A DNA stretch of 64,000 bases from Liolophura sinensis (GCF_032854445.1 NC_088305.1:22916955-22980954), one strand, 5' to 3'. Positions 43,716-54,290 are shown, counted from the stretch's first letter. Program-made: numbers and translations. The notes: generated by a model from the letters alone, not told the origin.

Positions 43716-44330
43716 ATGGACGTTACGTTAAGACCTCCCTTTACATCTATCATATCTGGACCTAGTGCATGTGGAAAATCATAATTCGTCAGGAGACTTA
43801 TCCGTGACGCGTCTATTATAATCCAGCCACCCCCGGACAAAGTGATATGGTGCTATGGTGTATGGCAAAAAGGATATGCGGAGTGCAAAAACGTGGATTT
43901 TATGGAAAGATTTAATTGCCTACAGGACATCGAAGCACCTGGCAACAAGCTATTGGTCATAGACGATTTGATGATGGAGACTGCCAGGATAGTGTCACAG
44001 CTTTTCACAAAACAATCCCATCACTGCTCCTGAAGTGTTATATACATAACACAAAACCTGTTCAGTAAAAACAAAGAACAGAGAACTATCAATCTAAACA
44101 CACATTACCTCGTGTTGTTTAAAAATCCAAGAGACGCCTCGCAGATCATGCATCTCGCCAAACAGATGTACCCTGGACACACACAGTTTATACAGGAAGC
44201 TTATAGGGACGCCACCTAGCAGCCTCACGGTTATCTTCTGGTGGACTTTAAACAGGACACACCTGAACATTTGAGGCTTCGAACAAACATTTATCCAGGT
44301 CAAATTCAGTATGTGTATCCGAAAATATAA
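43716..44330 (+). pseudogene. Polinton-B packaging ATPase, broken inside Walker A region
   Basis: MDVTLRPPFTSIISGPSACGKS is followed immediately by a TAA at 43,782, so the P-loop is intact but the protein ends there. The frame continues with VIWCYGVWQKGYAECKN and LLVIDDLMMET (Walker B). After a frame change near 44,030 it gives ITQNLFSK, HYLVLFKNPRDASQIMHLAK, one more stop, and GYLLVDFKQDTPEHLRLRT. The family is the A32-like ATPase, clearly diverged from the Polinton-A one. Confidence 0.85.
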
Positions 44331-44379
44331 TAAAAAGAAATGTTCACAAGATATTATCATCACTTTTTTATGAGTCATC

Positions 44380-44712
44380 ATGTCCACAAGACTGCGTAAG
44401 CAAGCTGTTACTTTAAAGGCACTTTCTAAGGCTAATCCGAAACTCGTGAAAACAATACTAAGAGGGGCTGACAAGGATTTGATCTATAGTTTGTGCGAGT
44501 GCGCCTCGAATATCTTAAAAGGCAATGTACCGTTGAATAAGGCTCACAAATCGAAACTACAGCGACACAAGACGGGCTTGCGACACCTGACCAAGAAAAA
44601 TACGAGCATTAAGAGAAGGAAACGCATACTGCAGAAAGGTAGATTTTTAGGAGCGCTGTTAGCACCCTTGGCCTCCATACTAGCTCTTATGGTTTCTAAG
44701 GTATTCAATTGA
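44380..44712 (+). CDS. Polinton-B pX-like core protein
   Basis: An intact 110-codon ORF, very basic (RLRKQAVTLKALSKANPKL, KSKLQRHKTGLRHLTKKN, KRRKRILQKG). It ends with a hydrophobic LGALLAPLASILALMVSKVF. Basic core proteins with this layout occur in adintoviruses and related Polintons and are compared with adenovirus pX; they probably condense DNA in the particle. The next gene starts 3 bp after its stop. Confidence 0.7.
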   Translation: MSTRLRKQAVTLKALSKANPKLVKTILRGADKDLIYSLCECASNILKGNVPLNKAHKSKLQRHKTGLRHLTKKNTSIKRRKRILQKGRFLGALLAPLASILALMVSKVFN

Positions 44713-44714
44713 CC

Positions 44715-45479
44715 ATGGAGCACGTGAAAAACATGGCTTTAATAGAGCCCAAGTTGTTGCAGGCGTTACAACAACAACAAATACCTATCAATAGCACTTT
44801 ATCGATGATGAAGAGCCTAGACAGAGACATGGGGCCTGTGCTTAGACGGAATAATATAACGGAGCGTGAAAAAGTTAGAATGTACAATGATGCGTTACAG
44901 AAATACCTCACATTTGAAAACCAGAGAACATCGTCAATTAACCCCCTACCCGTTAAAGTTGTACAAGACAGGTCAACTGACAACGCCGTGAATGAACTGT
45001 GCGGAGTAATATCGAGCGTGAAATAGTCGAGAGTGCACCGCAAACCATGTATAAAAAGGCCCGACTACTTTTTGAGAGAATAAAGTCCAACTCTCTGATG
45101 TCATGGAATGACAGAGTCGAGCTTATATATAAAGATAATACAATACCTGACAATATCATTTCGGATTTGGTTAATGACGTGCTGAGACATAGACGCCAGT
45201 TTACTCCCAGGGGGTGGGAGACATTTGCTCAAGGCCTGAAAGACATTAACGTCCCCCTGGAGTTAGTGGGGAACAAACAAAAGTGGGAATACATGCATGA
45301 ACGCAAACCGGGTATACCCCCCAGGCCCCTCTAAAATACCAGTTTTCACACCTAGTCCCGCGGGTACAACGCGATCTACTAGATCGGTCGAGACCATTCC
45401 CAGAACTAGATCTGGCAGACGGGATGCCTATACACCTAGAGTAATTAGCACCAAACGCCCGAAGTGGTCGAAATTCTAA
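44715..45479 (+). pseudogene. Polinton-B unknown structural-region protein, frameshifted
   Basis: First frame MEHVKNMALIEPKLLQALQQ to 45,026. It continues in another frame from about 45,005 (EREIVESAPQTMYKKARLLF, SWNDRVELIYKDN, GWETFAQGLKDINVP), and after a further change near 45,300 with a Pro/Arg/Thr-rich tail (SKIPVFTPSPAGTTRSTRS). Such proteins recur between pX-like and penton genes in this Polinton group; role not known. Confidence 0.55.
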
Positions 45480-45560
45480 GTTTTCTATTTTTTTGTTTAC
45501 ATTAAAGATAACCAATACCCACAATCGCAGAGGTGTGCTCTAATACAGTTATAATTCGAT

Positions 45561-46309
45561 ATGTTCTACCTGACTATACCGTCGAACAGCTCATTAGATT
45601 ATTTTCCGAATAATACACTCACGAATTACATCACTAGATTACCCCGTCCACTAGAGCTTCACGGGCAGTGGGAAGTAGGAATAGTGGAGTTTCTTACCCA
45701 TTTTCATGGTGCAATGTACAATCCGACGAGGTATCGCTTATTTGTTTTTCGAAAACTGACGACGATGTCAAATCAGTGAAAATCACAGTGAGAGAGGGAT
45801 ATTATAATTGGGGCATAGCCTTCGTAGAAGCACTCAATAATGAAATTCGAACAGCCCATCAAGACAGTATAAATCTGCGCTACGACAAGTTTAATGAGAA
45901 AGCTGTGTTGATAGCTAATGATAATGCGAAGGTAGTGCTCAACGATGCTTTGCAAGAAATACTGAGATTTACGGATAGCAAGTGCGCACCGGGGATACAC
46001 ATGAGCTCTGCTACATTAGACGTTAATAGGAGTATGGATTCTCTTTACATACATTCCGATGTGGTTCAGCCACACATAGTCGGAGATAAGCTCATGCCCC
46101 TGATGAGAAACGTACCTGTTCAGGGTAAACCGGGGCAGTCCATAGCCCACACATTCGAACATGTCAAGTATTTTCCCCTCTAAAATAACTCATTTTTCAC
46201 CGTAAAAGTGGATATAAGAGACGATTCAGGGAAGAAAATACCATTGGAACGTGGGGAAGTGGTGGTGTCGCTACATTTCAGAAAACGCAGATCAACAAAT
46301 TTTATATGA
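45561..46309 (+). pseudogene. Polinton-B penton (minor capsid, single jelly roll)
   Basis: MFYLTIPSNSSLDYFPNNTL and LELHGQWEVGIVEF are characteristic of the Polinton minor capsid protein that occupies the capsid vertices. A frameshift near 45,710 moves the reading to the frame that gives VKITVREGYYNWGIAFVEAL through PVQGKPGQSIAHTFEHVKYF. A TAA near 46,181 follows, then an in-frame continuation VKVDIRDDSGKKIPLERGEV to a TGA at 46,307. That stop overlaps the next start (ATGA). Confidence 0.8.
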
Positions 46310-46728
46310 GAATGTCACCCTATTCAGATGCCGAATTTTACCAACGTTACTACGATTTCCAAAGAGGGGGGGGGGGGCTTCCCTTCTTCGCGGGTGCTAG
46401 CGTGCAGAGAGGGCATGGATTGGAGAATGTTATAAGAGGCTTATTCAATTCAGTAGTACCCAGTTTTAAATCAGTAGGTAAAACAGTCGGTAAGCAGGCC
46501 TTACACACGGGTTTACAAATAGCGGGGGATGTGGTAGGTGGGGAGAATTTTAAAGAGTCGGCCAAACGCCGAACTCGAGAAGCTGGTAGGTCTATCATAA
46601 ACAATGCTGTGCATCGTCTTGATCAGCCTGGAAAAAAGCCTATAAAGAGAAAAGCCACGGGTAGAAGAGTCAGTCGAGTGAGAGGCAGGCGTGTGAACGG
46701 TTCTAAGAGAGATATTTTCAGTGGTTAA
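46306..46728 (+). CDS. Polinton-B pVI-like membrane-active or core protein
   Basis: 140 codons: MRMSPYSDAEFYQRYYDFQR, a 12-G tract (46,366-46,377) encoding glycines, then GHGLENVIRGLFNSVVPSFK with amphipathic character and KTVGKQALHTGLQIAGDVVG. The strongly basic tail is KPIKRKATGRRVSRVRGRR. Amphipathic plus basic parts resemble adenovirus pVI-like minor capsid proteins of adintoviruses. The ATG overlaps the penton stop. The G tract may have changed length, so the N-terminus could be in the wrong frame. Confidence 0.65.
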   Translation: MRMSPYSDAEFYQRYYDFQRGGGGLPFFAGASVQRGHGLENVIRGLFNSVVPSFKSVGKTVGKQALHTGLQIAGDVVGGENFKESAKRRTREAGRSIINNAVHRLDQPGKKPIKRKATGRRVSRVRGRRVNGSKRDIFSG

Positions 46729-46730
46729 CG

Positions 46731-48036
46731 ATGAGTCTAATTCACCCCATGTCGTGTTTATGCACGAAATGACAATTTAGATATTTTTAAAATCCCACCC
46801 AAACAAACCAGTGTTGAAGATTCCCAATGGCTAGAGTACCAACCAGTCTCTTCAGTCACTGATTCAGGCCCGATCGAATTTCATGTGAGTGGTTCACTCG
46901 ACCATTATCTAGACCTAGCGAGTTCGTATCTCTACGTCCGTGCCCGGTTAGTTAATGGGGATGGGACGCTTATATGTGGTGAAAGAGAAGTAGGGCCTAC
47001 CAATTATACCTTGCATAGTATGTTTTCACAGATGCAGCTTTCCCTAAATGACGCTATTTTGTCAATGCCTACAAACACATATCCCTACAGGGCAATGATA
47101 GAAGCCCTTATGAGTTACGGCCGAGAAGCTAAAGAGTTGCAGCTGACGTGCGGATTGTTTTACAAAAACACCGCTGGACAGCTAAACAGCGTGAATGCTA
47201 ATGACGGACTGACACTTCGCCACCAGTTTACCAACCACAGTCGTATCTTTGACATGATTCGTCGGCCACACTTGAGTATGTTACACCAGTCAAAGCTATT
47301 GATAAATGGTGTCGATGGGAAACTTAAACTGGTAAGAAGTAATGACGCAATTTGCATCATCACGAATGATGATAATCCCACATTTAAGATAGCCATACAG
47401 AAAATACCATTTTTTGTACGTAAAGTGAAAATAAATCCACACGTCCAGATAGCGCATATGAAAGCGCTGGAACGATCCCCAGCCCGATACCCAATCAATC
47501 GTGTGGATTGTAAGGTGTTTAGTGTTCCCAGAGGTAATCTATCCGTTAATCAGGAGAATCTCTATATAGGACAGTTACCTAAGCGCATTATCATAGGTAT
47601 GGTGGATTCAGGTGGTTTTAACGGTGAATACGCTAAAAACCCATTTCTATTCGGGCACTATTACACATCATTTTTCTGTTTATACGTGAATGAAAAGCAG
47701 GTTCCGACACCTGTGTACACCTTAAACTTTAAGCGACATGACTATCTGAGAGCTTACCACGGCTTGTTTGCCGCCACGGGACAGTTAGGCAGAGATGAAG
47801 GCAATAACATTTCGAGAACCGATTACAGTAGAGGGTACACATTGTTCGCATTTGACTTGTCACCGGAACTTAATGACGGTGATCACTTTGATCTCATAAA
47901 GAAAGGTAATATCAGGTTAAAAATGCGTTTCGCCGTGCCATTGCCTAGTACCGTTAACGTTATAGTGTACGCAGAATTCGATAACATAGACAACATAGAT
48001 AAAAGTCGAAATGTGCTTTTTGACTATTCATTATAA
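46731..48036 (+). pseudogene. Polinton-B double-jelly-roll major capsid protein, N-terminal frameshift
   Basis: 383 codons are clean from 46,885 to 48,036, and the same frame is open back to about 46,755. Key segments are LDIFKIPPKQTSVEDSQWLE, SGPIEFHVSGSLDHYLDLAS, YPYRAMIEALMSYG, a C-terminal-half block RAYHGLFAATGQLGRD, FAFDLSPELNDGDHFDLIKK and VIVYAEFDNI. The likely ATG at 46,731 is in another frame, so a small indel lies between 46,731 and 46,760; otherwise the gene is whole. It differs strongly from the Polinton-A capsid protein. Confidence 0.88.
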
Positions 48037-48514
48037 TGAACAACTACCAGATAGAGAACATACTGAGGAGTGATAATTACACTAAAGGCTACTTTCAAGG
48101 TGTCTATTCACGCAATACACTGCCCGAGAAACAGAACAATGGAAAGAGGGCTTATGTATGTAACACAGACCCGGATAACGCACCTGGTGAACACTGGGGG
48201 GGGGGGGGGGGCATGTACATTGACTCAAAAGACAAAGGATTTTCCTTCGACCCATATGGCAGATACACTATGAGTTTCACGAGTTTATGAATAACAACAC
48301 AAGACCATGGACATTTAACGATAAACGTGTACAAAGCTTCCATTCCACAGTATGTGGTCAGTACTGCGTCTACTTTATCTTACAGTCCCTTAGAGGTAAG
48401 CTTATGGAAACCATAGTAGCCGAATTCGATGGAGACTGTGACGATAATGATGTTCAGATATTTGATTACTTCGCCGATAAAAATGATATTTACAACTTCC
48501 CCTACGCTATATAG
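48036..48514 (+). pseudogene. Polinton-B adenain-like cysteine protease, frameshifted
   Basis: MNNYQIENILRSDNYTKGYF leads to APGEHW (catalytic His), a 16-G tract (48,196-48,211), and FDPYG, where the acidic residue lies. A one-base change near 48,285 then moves to the frame with FHSTVCGQYCVYFILQSLRG (catalytic Cys). This maturation protease cleaves capsid precursors. It follows the capsid gene with no gap. Confidence 0.85.
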
Positions 48515-48671
48515 TTTTGTAAAGGACGAATTACCTAGGAAAAGCTTCACATCAGAGCCCTGTGTCTCAAATCCGTTGAATACAACCCGAGACAGATTTC
48601 AACAGATCTGACGATCGGGTGGTAAATGGTCCTAACCGAATATGTCTATGTATAATCTAGTTAATAAATAT
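48515..48671. other. Polinton-B sequence downstream of protease, before Gypsy insertion
   Basis: A short frame (FVKDELPRKSFTSEP to a stop at 48,611) may be a shifted protease tail. It ends with AATAAATAT at the insertion site. Confidence 0.4.
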
Positions 48672-50487
48672 TGTAGCGGAATTTAAGGAAGTAATGAATT
48701 TTCACGGAAGTTTTGTTAAGATCGTTATCTGAGGCCATACTAATTAATTTACAAAGTCAATATTTTGACAATATAGCGTTCATTTATTCTCGTAGGAAGT
48801 TTTAAACTTACGTTTATCTGTTTCATGGACGAGTGATGTTGTTGTTGTTGTTGTAGTATCGGCGTTCCTACATATTTGGGATAATTATAAGTATTTCTCA
48901 GCAATGTAATGATGCTAATGTAGAAGTTACGAAATTCTATGCCATTGTCTTATCTGCAAAGTATTTACCTTCTATTTTCGTTCCTGTTTCACACATAAAA
49001 TATGATATGCATTGTCCTCAGTTCAACCTCGAAAGCAGAAGTTTGTGTTGCCGCCATTTTTGTACATTTATGGTCATTCGGGTGTCTGTAGAACCCGCAC
49101 TTACAGGCTTTTAGAAAGCGGACCAGGATTTTCCCACCACAGTTTGAAAAGGAATTTATCATTTAATACCCTTGTGTGGAAATTGCTTATACTTTTTGAG
49201 TAATATGGATAAAAATATAGACTTTTCAGACACTGACATTTACATTTTGGCTTCAAAACAAAGCCATTATTTTGGAGTTCTTGGTTGCGATCGCGATGAC
49301 GTCATCGTGTCATCTGTGTTTACAAACTGTCAAAAATGTCTCTTGTGACCAATCAGAGTCTCCTGATTCGGTTCATGGCTCCTCCCACACCATGTGGAAA
49401 TGTATAAATAGGCGGATTTTTCAGCGTCTGCAGATGGCCTTGGAATTTGCCGAGAGTAGTCACCAAATTGCTGATAAGTATTCGCAGTAAGTAGCTATTT
49501 TATTAAGAGTGGGAAAATTCTTGTACCGTGAATTGGGAAATAGTCCCAGTGTCAGGAAAAGTGATTTGTGATCCAGTTCGGGAATTCAGAGACAGTTGAC
49601 ACTTGGTGGGAATCAGTCCCAGGAATCTGGGAATAGTGTCAAAAATCTGGGAATTTTCCCAGTCCCAAAATTCTGGGACTCTACAGTCTCACGATACCTA
49701 AGAATCCAGCTCCAGGCTCAAACAAGTGGAACTTGTCTGAGATATCAAAAGTGGACCACAGAGACTATATACCAGAGTAAATCAACTGAACTTTGGTACG
49801 ATAATTTGAAGCAGGAGTCTCATGAGACTTTTCCCAGTCCCAAAATTCTGGGACCCTCCAGTCTCACGAAACCTGGGAATCCAGCTCCAGTGCCATGCAA
49901 GTAGGAATTATCTGAGATATCAAAAGTGGACCACAGTGGACTATATACCAGAATAAATCAACTGAACTTTGGCATCATAATTTGAGACAAGAGTCTTGTG
50001 AGACTTTGCCTCATATGACACTCATCTGGGACTCTGTCCCATATGACACTTAACTGAGACTCTGTACCATATGACACTTAACTGAGACTCTGTATCATAT
50101 GATACTCAACTGTTTGGTACTTGTGTCAACTGCTGGTTCCTCCCTCGTCATAATAAACATTCATCATCTGATTCACTGAAAATCTGTTGTTGGAGAACTT
50201 TCATTTCGTAGAGGAATTTCAAATCTCATGCGTAACTCATACTGGATAATAGCCCGAGTTCAGGGAATGTTATGAAATCGGATCCAAATAGTAGCGGCGT
50301 CTCCGAGTTCAGGGGAAAGAATCCTGATTCGTTTGTTCATTTAACAAGCTTCGCTCGGCACGTTAAATATCAAACAGGATTAAAGTGATTGAATGGTGTC
50401 GCACTCATAGGTACCTGCATGCTTGAGAAGACATCATAAGAAACAAAAGCACATAAGACAAATACCAACAACATCTGAACCGCTACA
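48672..50487 (+). repeat. Gypsy 5' LTR
   Basis: 1,816 bp. It holds a palindrome-rich block of GGGAATCTGGGAAT/TTCCCAGTCCCAAAATTCTG words (49,560-49,870), about three copies of a 26-bp repeat around CATATGACACTTAACTGAGA (50,010-50,110), and AATAAA near 50,150. Short open frames inside it are identical in both LTRs and encode nothing recognisable. Confidence 0.95.
49295..49410 (+). promoter_or_regulatory. LTR promoter: CRE, CCAAT box, TATA box
   Basis: Palindromic TGACGTCA at 49,297-49,304 (cAMP-response-element consensus), CCAAT at 49,349-49,353 and TATAAATA at 49,403-49,410, in order and spacing expected for a polymerase II promoter. The same set is in the 3' LTR, near 56,154-56,267. Confidence 0.75.
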
Positions 50488-50510
50488 ACTGGTGGCAGCG
50501 GTCTGGATTT
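50488..50510 (+). promoter_or_regulatory. Putative primer-binding site
   Basis: TGGTGGCAGCGGTCTGG begins two to three bases after the LTR; TGG matches the complement of a tRNA CCA end. Which tRNA cannot be told here. Confidence 0.6.
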
Positions 50511-50546
50511 TTCTCGACTCATACTCAGAGAACAAACCTGTTACAG

Positions 50547-51545
50547 TTGTATAAATTATCTGGAACTCTTTGGATCAGTGTCATGGAACGTGATACAGAT
50601 CTTTATGTATACCCGGACAGTGATGATGACATATCATTTCGCCGTCGAGCTGAAACCATTAATGATAGGCATCCAAGGTCATCTCCATGTGGGGTTGGTA
50701 ATGGCGATGCACCCCACATGTATCGCCGAAATCGTCAGCACCTGAAACCTGAGGTTTTTAGTGGTGATTCTAACTGGGAAGAATACCTGAAAGTATTCAA
50801 GACCATATCCAGAATTAACTGTTGGAGTAAAGATGAACAGGCTGATTATTTGTTTTCCCATTTAACAGGAGCAGCCAGACAATTGGCTTGTACTTTATCT
50901 GAAAGGAAGCAACGTGATTGTGATAGCTTAGTCACTGCTCTGGATGACAGATTTGGTCCCAGAGGTCAAGCTGAACTGTATTTAGCCGAATTAAGGGGAA
51001 GGCGGCGTGGTGAAAGGGAGGGTCTCCGAGAGTTAGGGCAGGCCATCCGTAAACTCTCCACTATGGCATATCCTGGTATGTCGCCTGAGCACCAGGATAG
51101 ACTGGCTAAAATTCACTTCATTGATGCGCTGGAAGATTATAAAATGAGAATGCAGGTTCAACAGAGTAAACCCAATACTTTACAAGATGCAGTGACACTG
51201 GCATTAGAAATTGAGGGTTATTGGAAAATTGAAGAACATCGGGAAAACTATGTTTCACGTCGTAGAAATGTGAGAGAAATTTCTGCCAGGGACAGTGATG
51301 AAAAATTACAGTCACGAATTGATGAACTAGAGAGAAAATTAGCAGAGATGTCAAATCGTCATTATGCTCAGAGGAGTGGGAATTATTCCCGATCTGGGAA
51401 ACACAATCTAAAGGACATGGAATGCTTCCTGTGTCATAAAACTGGACATTACAAACGGAACTGTCCATTAAACAGGAATGGGAATGGAGTTCAGCAATCG
51501 GGAAACGGTGTGCAGCCGAGCCAAAGGGACGGGGGTCGGTTGTAA
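50547..51545 (+). CDS. Gypsy Gag
   Basis: 332 codons if the first open codon is used; the better start is the ATG at 50,583 (MERDTDLYVYPDSDDD). The capsid-like part has FSGDSNWEEYLKVFKTISRI, ADYLFSHLTGAARQLACTL and LRELGQAIRKLS, typical of Gypsy Gag. A zinc knuckle CFLCHKTGHYKRNC (C-x2-C-x4-H-x4-C) lies near the C-terminus. The ORF ends shortly after the frameshift heptamer at 51,500. Confidence 0.9.
   Translation: MYKLSGTLWISVMERDTDLYVYPDSDDDISFRRRAETINDRHPRSSPCGVGNGDAPHMYRRNRQHLKPEVFSGDSNWEEYLKVFKTISRINCWSKDEQADYLFSHLTGAARQLACTLSERKQRDCDSLVTALDDRFGPRGQAELYLAELRGRRRGEREGLRELGQAIRKLSTMAYPGMSPEHQDRLAKIHFIDALEDYKMRMQVQQSKPNTLQDAVTLALEIEGYWKIEEHRENYVSRRRNVREISARDSDEKLQSRIDELERKLAEMSNRHYAQRSGNYSRSGKHNLKDMECFLCHKTGHYKRNCPLNRNGNGVQQSGNGVQPSQRDGGRL
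51500..51506 (+). promoter_or_regulatory. -1 ribosomal frameshift heptamer G GGA AAC
   Basis: In Gag frame the codons are TCG GGA AAC, so GGGAAAC has the X XXY YYZ phase. Pol lies in the -1 frame and is open from the slip point across 39 codons to its first ATG at 51,623. The Gag stop is 37 bp downstream. GC-rich sequence after the heptamer could hold a stimulatory structure. Confidence 0.7.
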
Positions 51546-53974
51546 ACAATCAGTCCCGACAACCGCAGGAAATTACAGTTTTAAATTCTGATGGAAGCAT
51601 ATCACACCTTACAGATGACACTATGAACCAACCAGTAGGTGTAGACAATGTAGTTTCGTCTATTACTGAAGTAGGGTTGGAAAATGTGGACAGTGGAATG
51701 TATGTTTCTGGACATGTTGGCAATAGTAAAGTTTTATTTCTCGTTGACACTGGCTCATGTGTAACTTTAATTTCTGAACATGTTTATTTCAATTTGCCAG
51801 TCAAAGACAGACCATCATTGAAACCCACAGGTCTCACATTGTATAGTGCAGATAAGTCATCTCTGAGGATTCTTGGCACAGCTGAACTTGATATTGGTAT
51901 CTTGTCTCAACCTACTATGATAGAGGTTGCTGTGGTGAACATAGAGAGTGATGCGATTCTTGGAATCGACTTCTTATCAAAATTTGACTGTAGAATTCAT
52001 CCCAAAAGAGGATGTCTTACCTGTTGTGGTCAGCAAATTTTCTGTGAAAAATTGTGGAGGTCTACTATGAGTTGTCGACTGATTACTGATAGCGTTATCA
52101 GTCTTCCCCCTGGAGAACAGATTGTTGTACCGCTTAAGTCAAATACTGGTCAGGAAACTGTTGGGAAATGGGCTATTTGTGAACCCTATTTCAACCATGA
52201 AAAACATCCGCAATTATTAGTTGGTAAAACTTTAGTGGACACTGAGAATGATGTTTTTCCTGTAACCATTTTGAATGCTGGGAAAGAAACTGAGATAATC
52301 TATAAAGGGACAACTTTGGCTATGTTGAGTCCAGTGTTGGACACTGTTGAATTTTCGAACTGGGGATGTGAACACTTTGAGAATAGGTCATGTGATGACC
52401 AGGTATTTAACACTGTGAACAGTGTTAAGGTCTGCTTGGAGCAGAGGGATTTACCGGACTTTTTAGTTCCCATGTTTGAACGGAGTACCAAGGATTTAGG
52501 TACTGAAGATAAAGCCAAAGTGGAGAAATTGTTGATAGATTATCAAGAAGTTTTTGCTGAATCAGATTTTGACTTGGGCAGGGCGAAGGACATTCGACAT
52601 TCAATAAACACTGGCAATGCTCCACCTCTGAGACAACCAGCCAGGCGATTGTCTCCAACTAAACAGGAAGAAGCAGATAAACAAATTAAAGACATGTATG
52701 AGAAAGGAATAATTGAGAAGTCAATCAGCCCTTGGGCATCACCTATAGTTCTGGTTACAAAGAAAGACGGTAGTACACGGTTTTGCATCGATTTTCGAAG
52801 ACTAAATAGTGTGACAGTTAAAGATGCATACCCGTTGCCACGTATAGATGATTCCCTGGATTCTTTACATGGTGCCACTTGTTTTTCGACACTGGACTTG
52901 GCCAGTGGATATTGGCAGGTTGAGTTAGATGAGTCATCAAAAGAGAAAACTGCTTTCATTACAAGGAGTGGTCTCTGGCAATTTAAAGTTTTACCGTTTG
53001 GGGTCTGTAATGGACCCTCCACCTTTGAGCGTTTGATGGAATTAGTCCTTGATGGATATCAATGGCAAATATGTCTCATATACATTGATGACATTATAGT
53101 TTTTGGGAAGTGTTTTGATGACGCCGTTGAGAATCTTCGGAAAGTGTTTGATAGATTAAAGGAGGCAAATCTAAAGTTGAAACCGAAAAAGTGTCACTTA
53201 TTCCAAAATCAAGTGAATTATTTGGGGCATGTTGTCTCCAAGGCTGGGGTTTCAACAGATCCTGAGAAAGTTCAAGCTATTAAAGACTGGCCAACTCCAA
53301 CTTGTGTCACTGATGTTAGAAGTTTCATTGGACTAGCATCTTATTACAGACGTTACATTAAAAACTTTGGATCTATTTGTAGACCACTTCATAAGCTAAC
53401 TGAACGTGATAAAGATTTCAAATGGACTGAAGAGTGTGAAACTGCATTCAGAACTTTGCAACAAAAATTGTGTAGTGCACCAATCCTAGCTTTTCCCAGT
53501 TCACATGGTGATTTTATTCTGGACACTGACGCTAGTGGAAATGTCATTGGAGCAGTTTTATCCCAAATGCAGGGAGGGGAGGAAAAAGTCATAGCATATG
53601 CCAGCAGAACATTGAGTAAAGCAGAAAGGAATTACTGCGTTACTCGAAGAGAGTTACTTGCTGTAGTAACTTATGTAAAAAATTTTCAACATTACTTACA
53701 TGGTCGTCATTTCACTATTCGTACGGATCATAGTGCCCTGAGATGGTTTCTGAATTTCAAAGAACCTGAAGGTCAAATGGCCAGATGGTTGGGACTGTTA
53801 AGCACCTTTGACTTTGACATTATTCATCGTCCTGGAAAGCAGCATGGGAACGCAGATGCTCTTTCTAGAATTACCTGTAACTGGTGTACTAAAATGGGTT
53901 ACACAGTCAAGACAATAAACAGTATTATTACAAGAGAAGTCACCTTAAAGCCTAAATTCAGTGAAGTTCAGTGA
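51506..53974 (+). CDS. Gypsy Pol: protease, reverse transcriptase, RNase H
   Basis: Intact to its stop at 53,972. Counting from the ATG at 51,623, the protease active site LFLVDTGSCVTL is near residue 42 and ILGIDFLSKFD near 115. Reverse transcriptase has RFCIDFRRLNSVT, FSTLDLASGYWQV (Asp), LPFGVCNGPSTF and YIDDIIVFG (catalytic pair near residue 489). RNase H has LDTDASGNVIGAVLSQ near 633, ERNYCVTRRELLAV and IHRPGKQHGNADALSR. It then stops, whereas Gypsy Pol normally continues into about 350 residues of integrase. Confidence 0.93.
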   Translation, partial: RCAAEPKGRGSVVNNQSRQPQEITVLNSDGSISHLTDDTMNQPVGVDNVVSSITEVGLENVDSGMYVSGHVGNSKVLFLVDTGSCVTLISEHVYFNLPVKDRPSLKPTGLTLYSADKSSLRILGTAELDIGILSQPTMIEVAVVNIESDAILGIDFLSKFDCRIHPKRGCLTCCGQQIFCEKLWRSTMSCRLITDSVISLPPGEQIVVPLKSNTGQETVGKWAICEPYFNHEKHPQLLVGKTLVDTENDVFPVTILNAGKETEIIYKGTTLAMLSPVLDTVEFSNWGCEHFENRSCDDQVFNTVNSVKVCLEQRDLPDFLVPMFERSTKDLGTEDKAKVEKLLIDYQEVFAESDFDLGRAKDIRHSINTGNAPPLRQPARRLSPTKQEEADKQIKDMYEKGIIEKSISPWASPIVLVTKKDGSTRFCIDFRRLNSVTVKDAYPLPRIDDSLDSLHGATCFSTLDLASGYWQVELDESSKEKTAFITRSGLWQFKVLPFGVCNGPSTFERLMELVLDGYQWQICLIYIDDIIVFGKCFDDAVENLRKVFDRLKEANLKLKPKKCHLFQNQVNYLGHVVSKAGVSTDPEKVQAIKDWPTPTCVTDVRSFIGLASYYRRYIKNFGSICRPLHKLTERDKDFKWTEECETAFRTLQQKLCSAPILAFPSSHGDFILDTDASGNVIGAVLSQMQGGEEKVIAYASRTLSKAERNYCVTRRELLAVVTYVKNFQHYLHGRHFTIRTDHSALRWFLNFKEPEGQMARWLGLLSTFDFDIIHRPGKQHGNADALSRITCNWCTKMGYTVKTINSIITREVTLKPKFSEVQ

Positions 53975-54222
53975 AACTTTTCAACATTGGAGATGCAGTT
54001 TGGTTATATGACAACTCACGCAAGAAAGGCTTGACACCGAAATTGTCTTGTAGCTGGACTGGGCCATATCAAATAACAGGGAAATTAGATGACATGGTTT
54101 ATCGTTTACAACAAACTCGCAATTCAAAACCTAAATTGGCTCATACAGATAGACTGAAGTACTATGAGGGAACAGAATTCAAACGTTGGATTATTCCTTG
54201 TAAATCACCAAACCCACAATAA
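53975..54222 (+). pseudogene. Gypsy integrase C-terminal scrap
   Basis: Out of frame with Pol: LFNIGDAVWLYDNSRKKGL, SWTGPYQITGKLDDMVYRLQ and KLAHTDRLKYYEG form the GPY/F module that ends Gypsy integrases. The zinc domain and the whole DDE core are missing, so the deletion joins the end of RNase H to this module near 53,970. Confidence 0.88.
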
Positions 54223-54290
54223 TGAAGTGAACAGACAATGATAACTGACTTTACTTACTTACATGTACGTATATGTGTGTTTTATTCCAG

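Noticed and set aside
49012..49904. Three short ORFs (63, 72 and 102 codons), perfectly repeated at 55,869-56,761
   Set aside because: They lie inside the two LTRs, so identity is due to LTR identity; there is no independent sign of coding.
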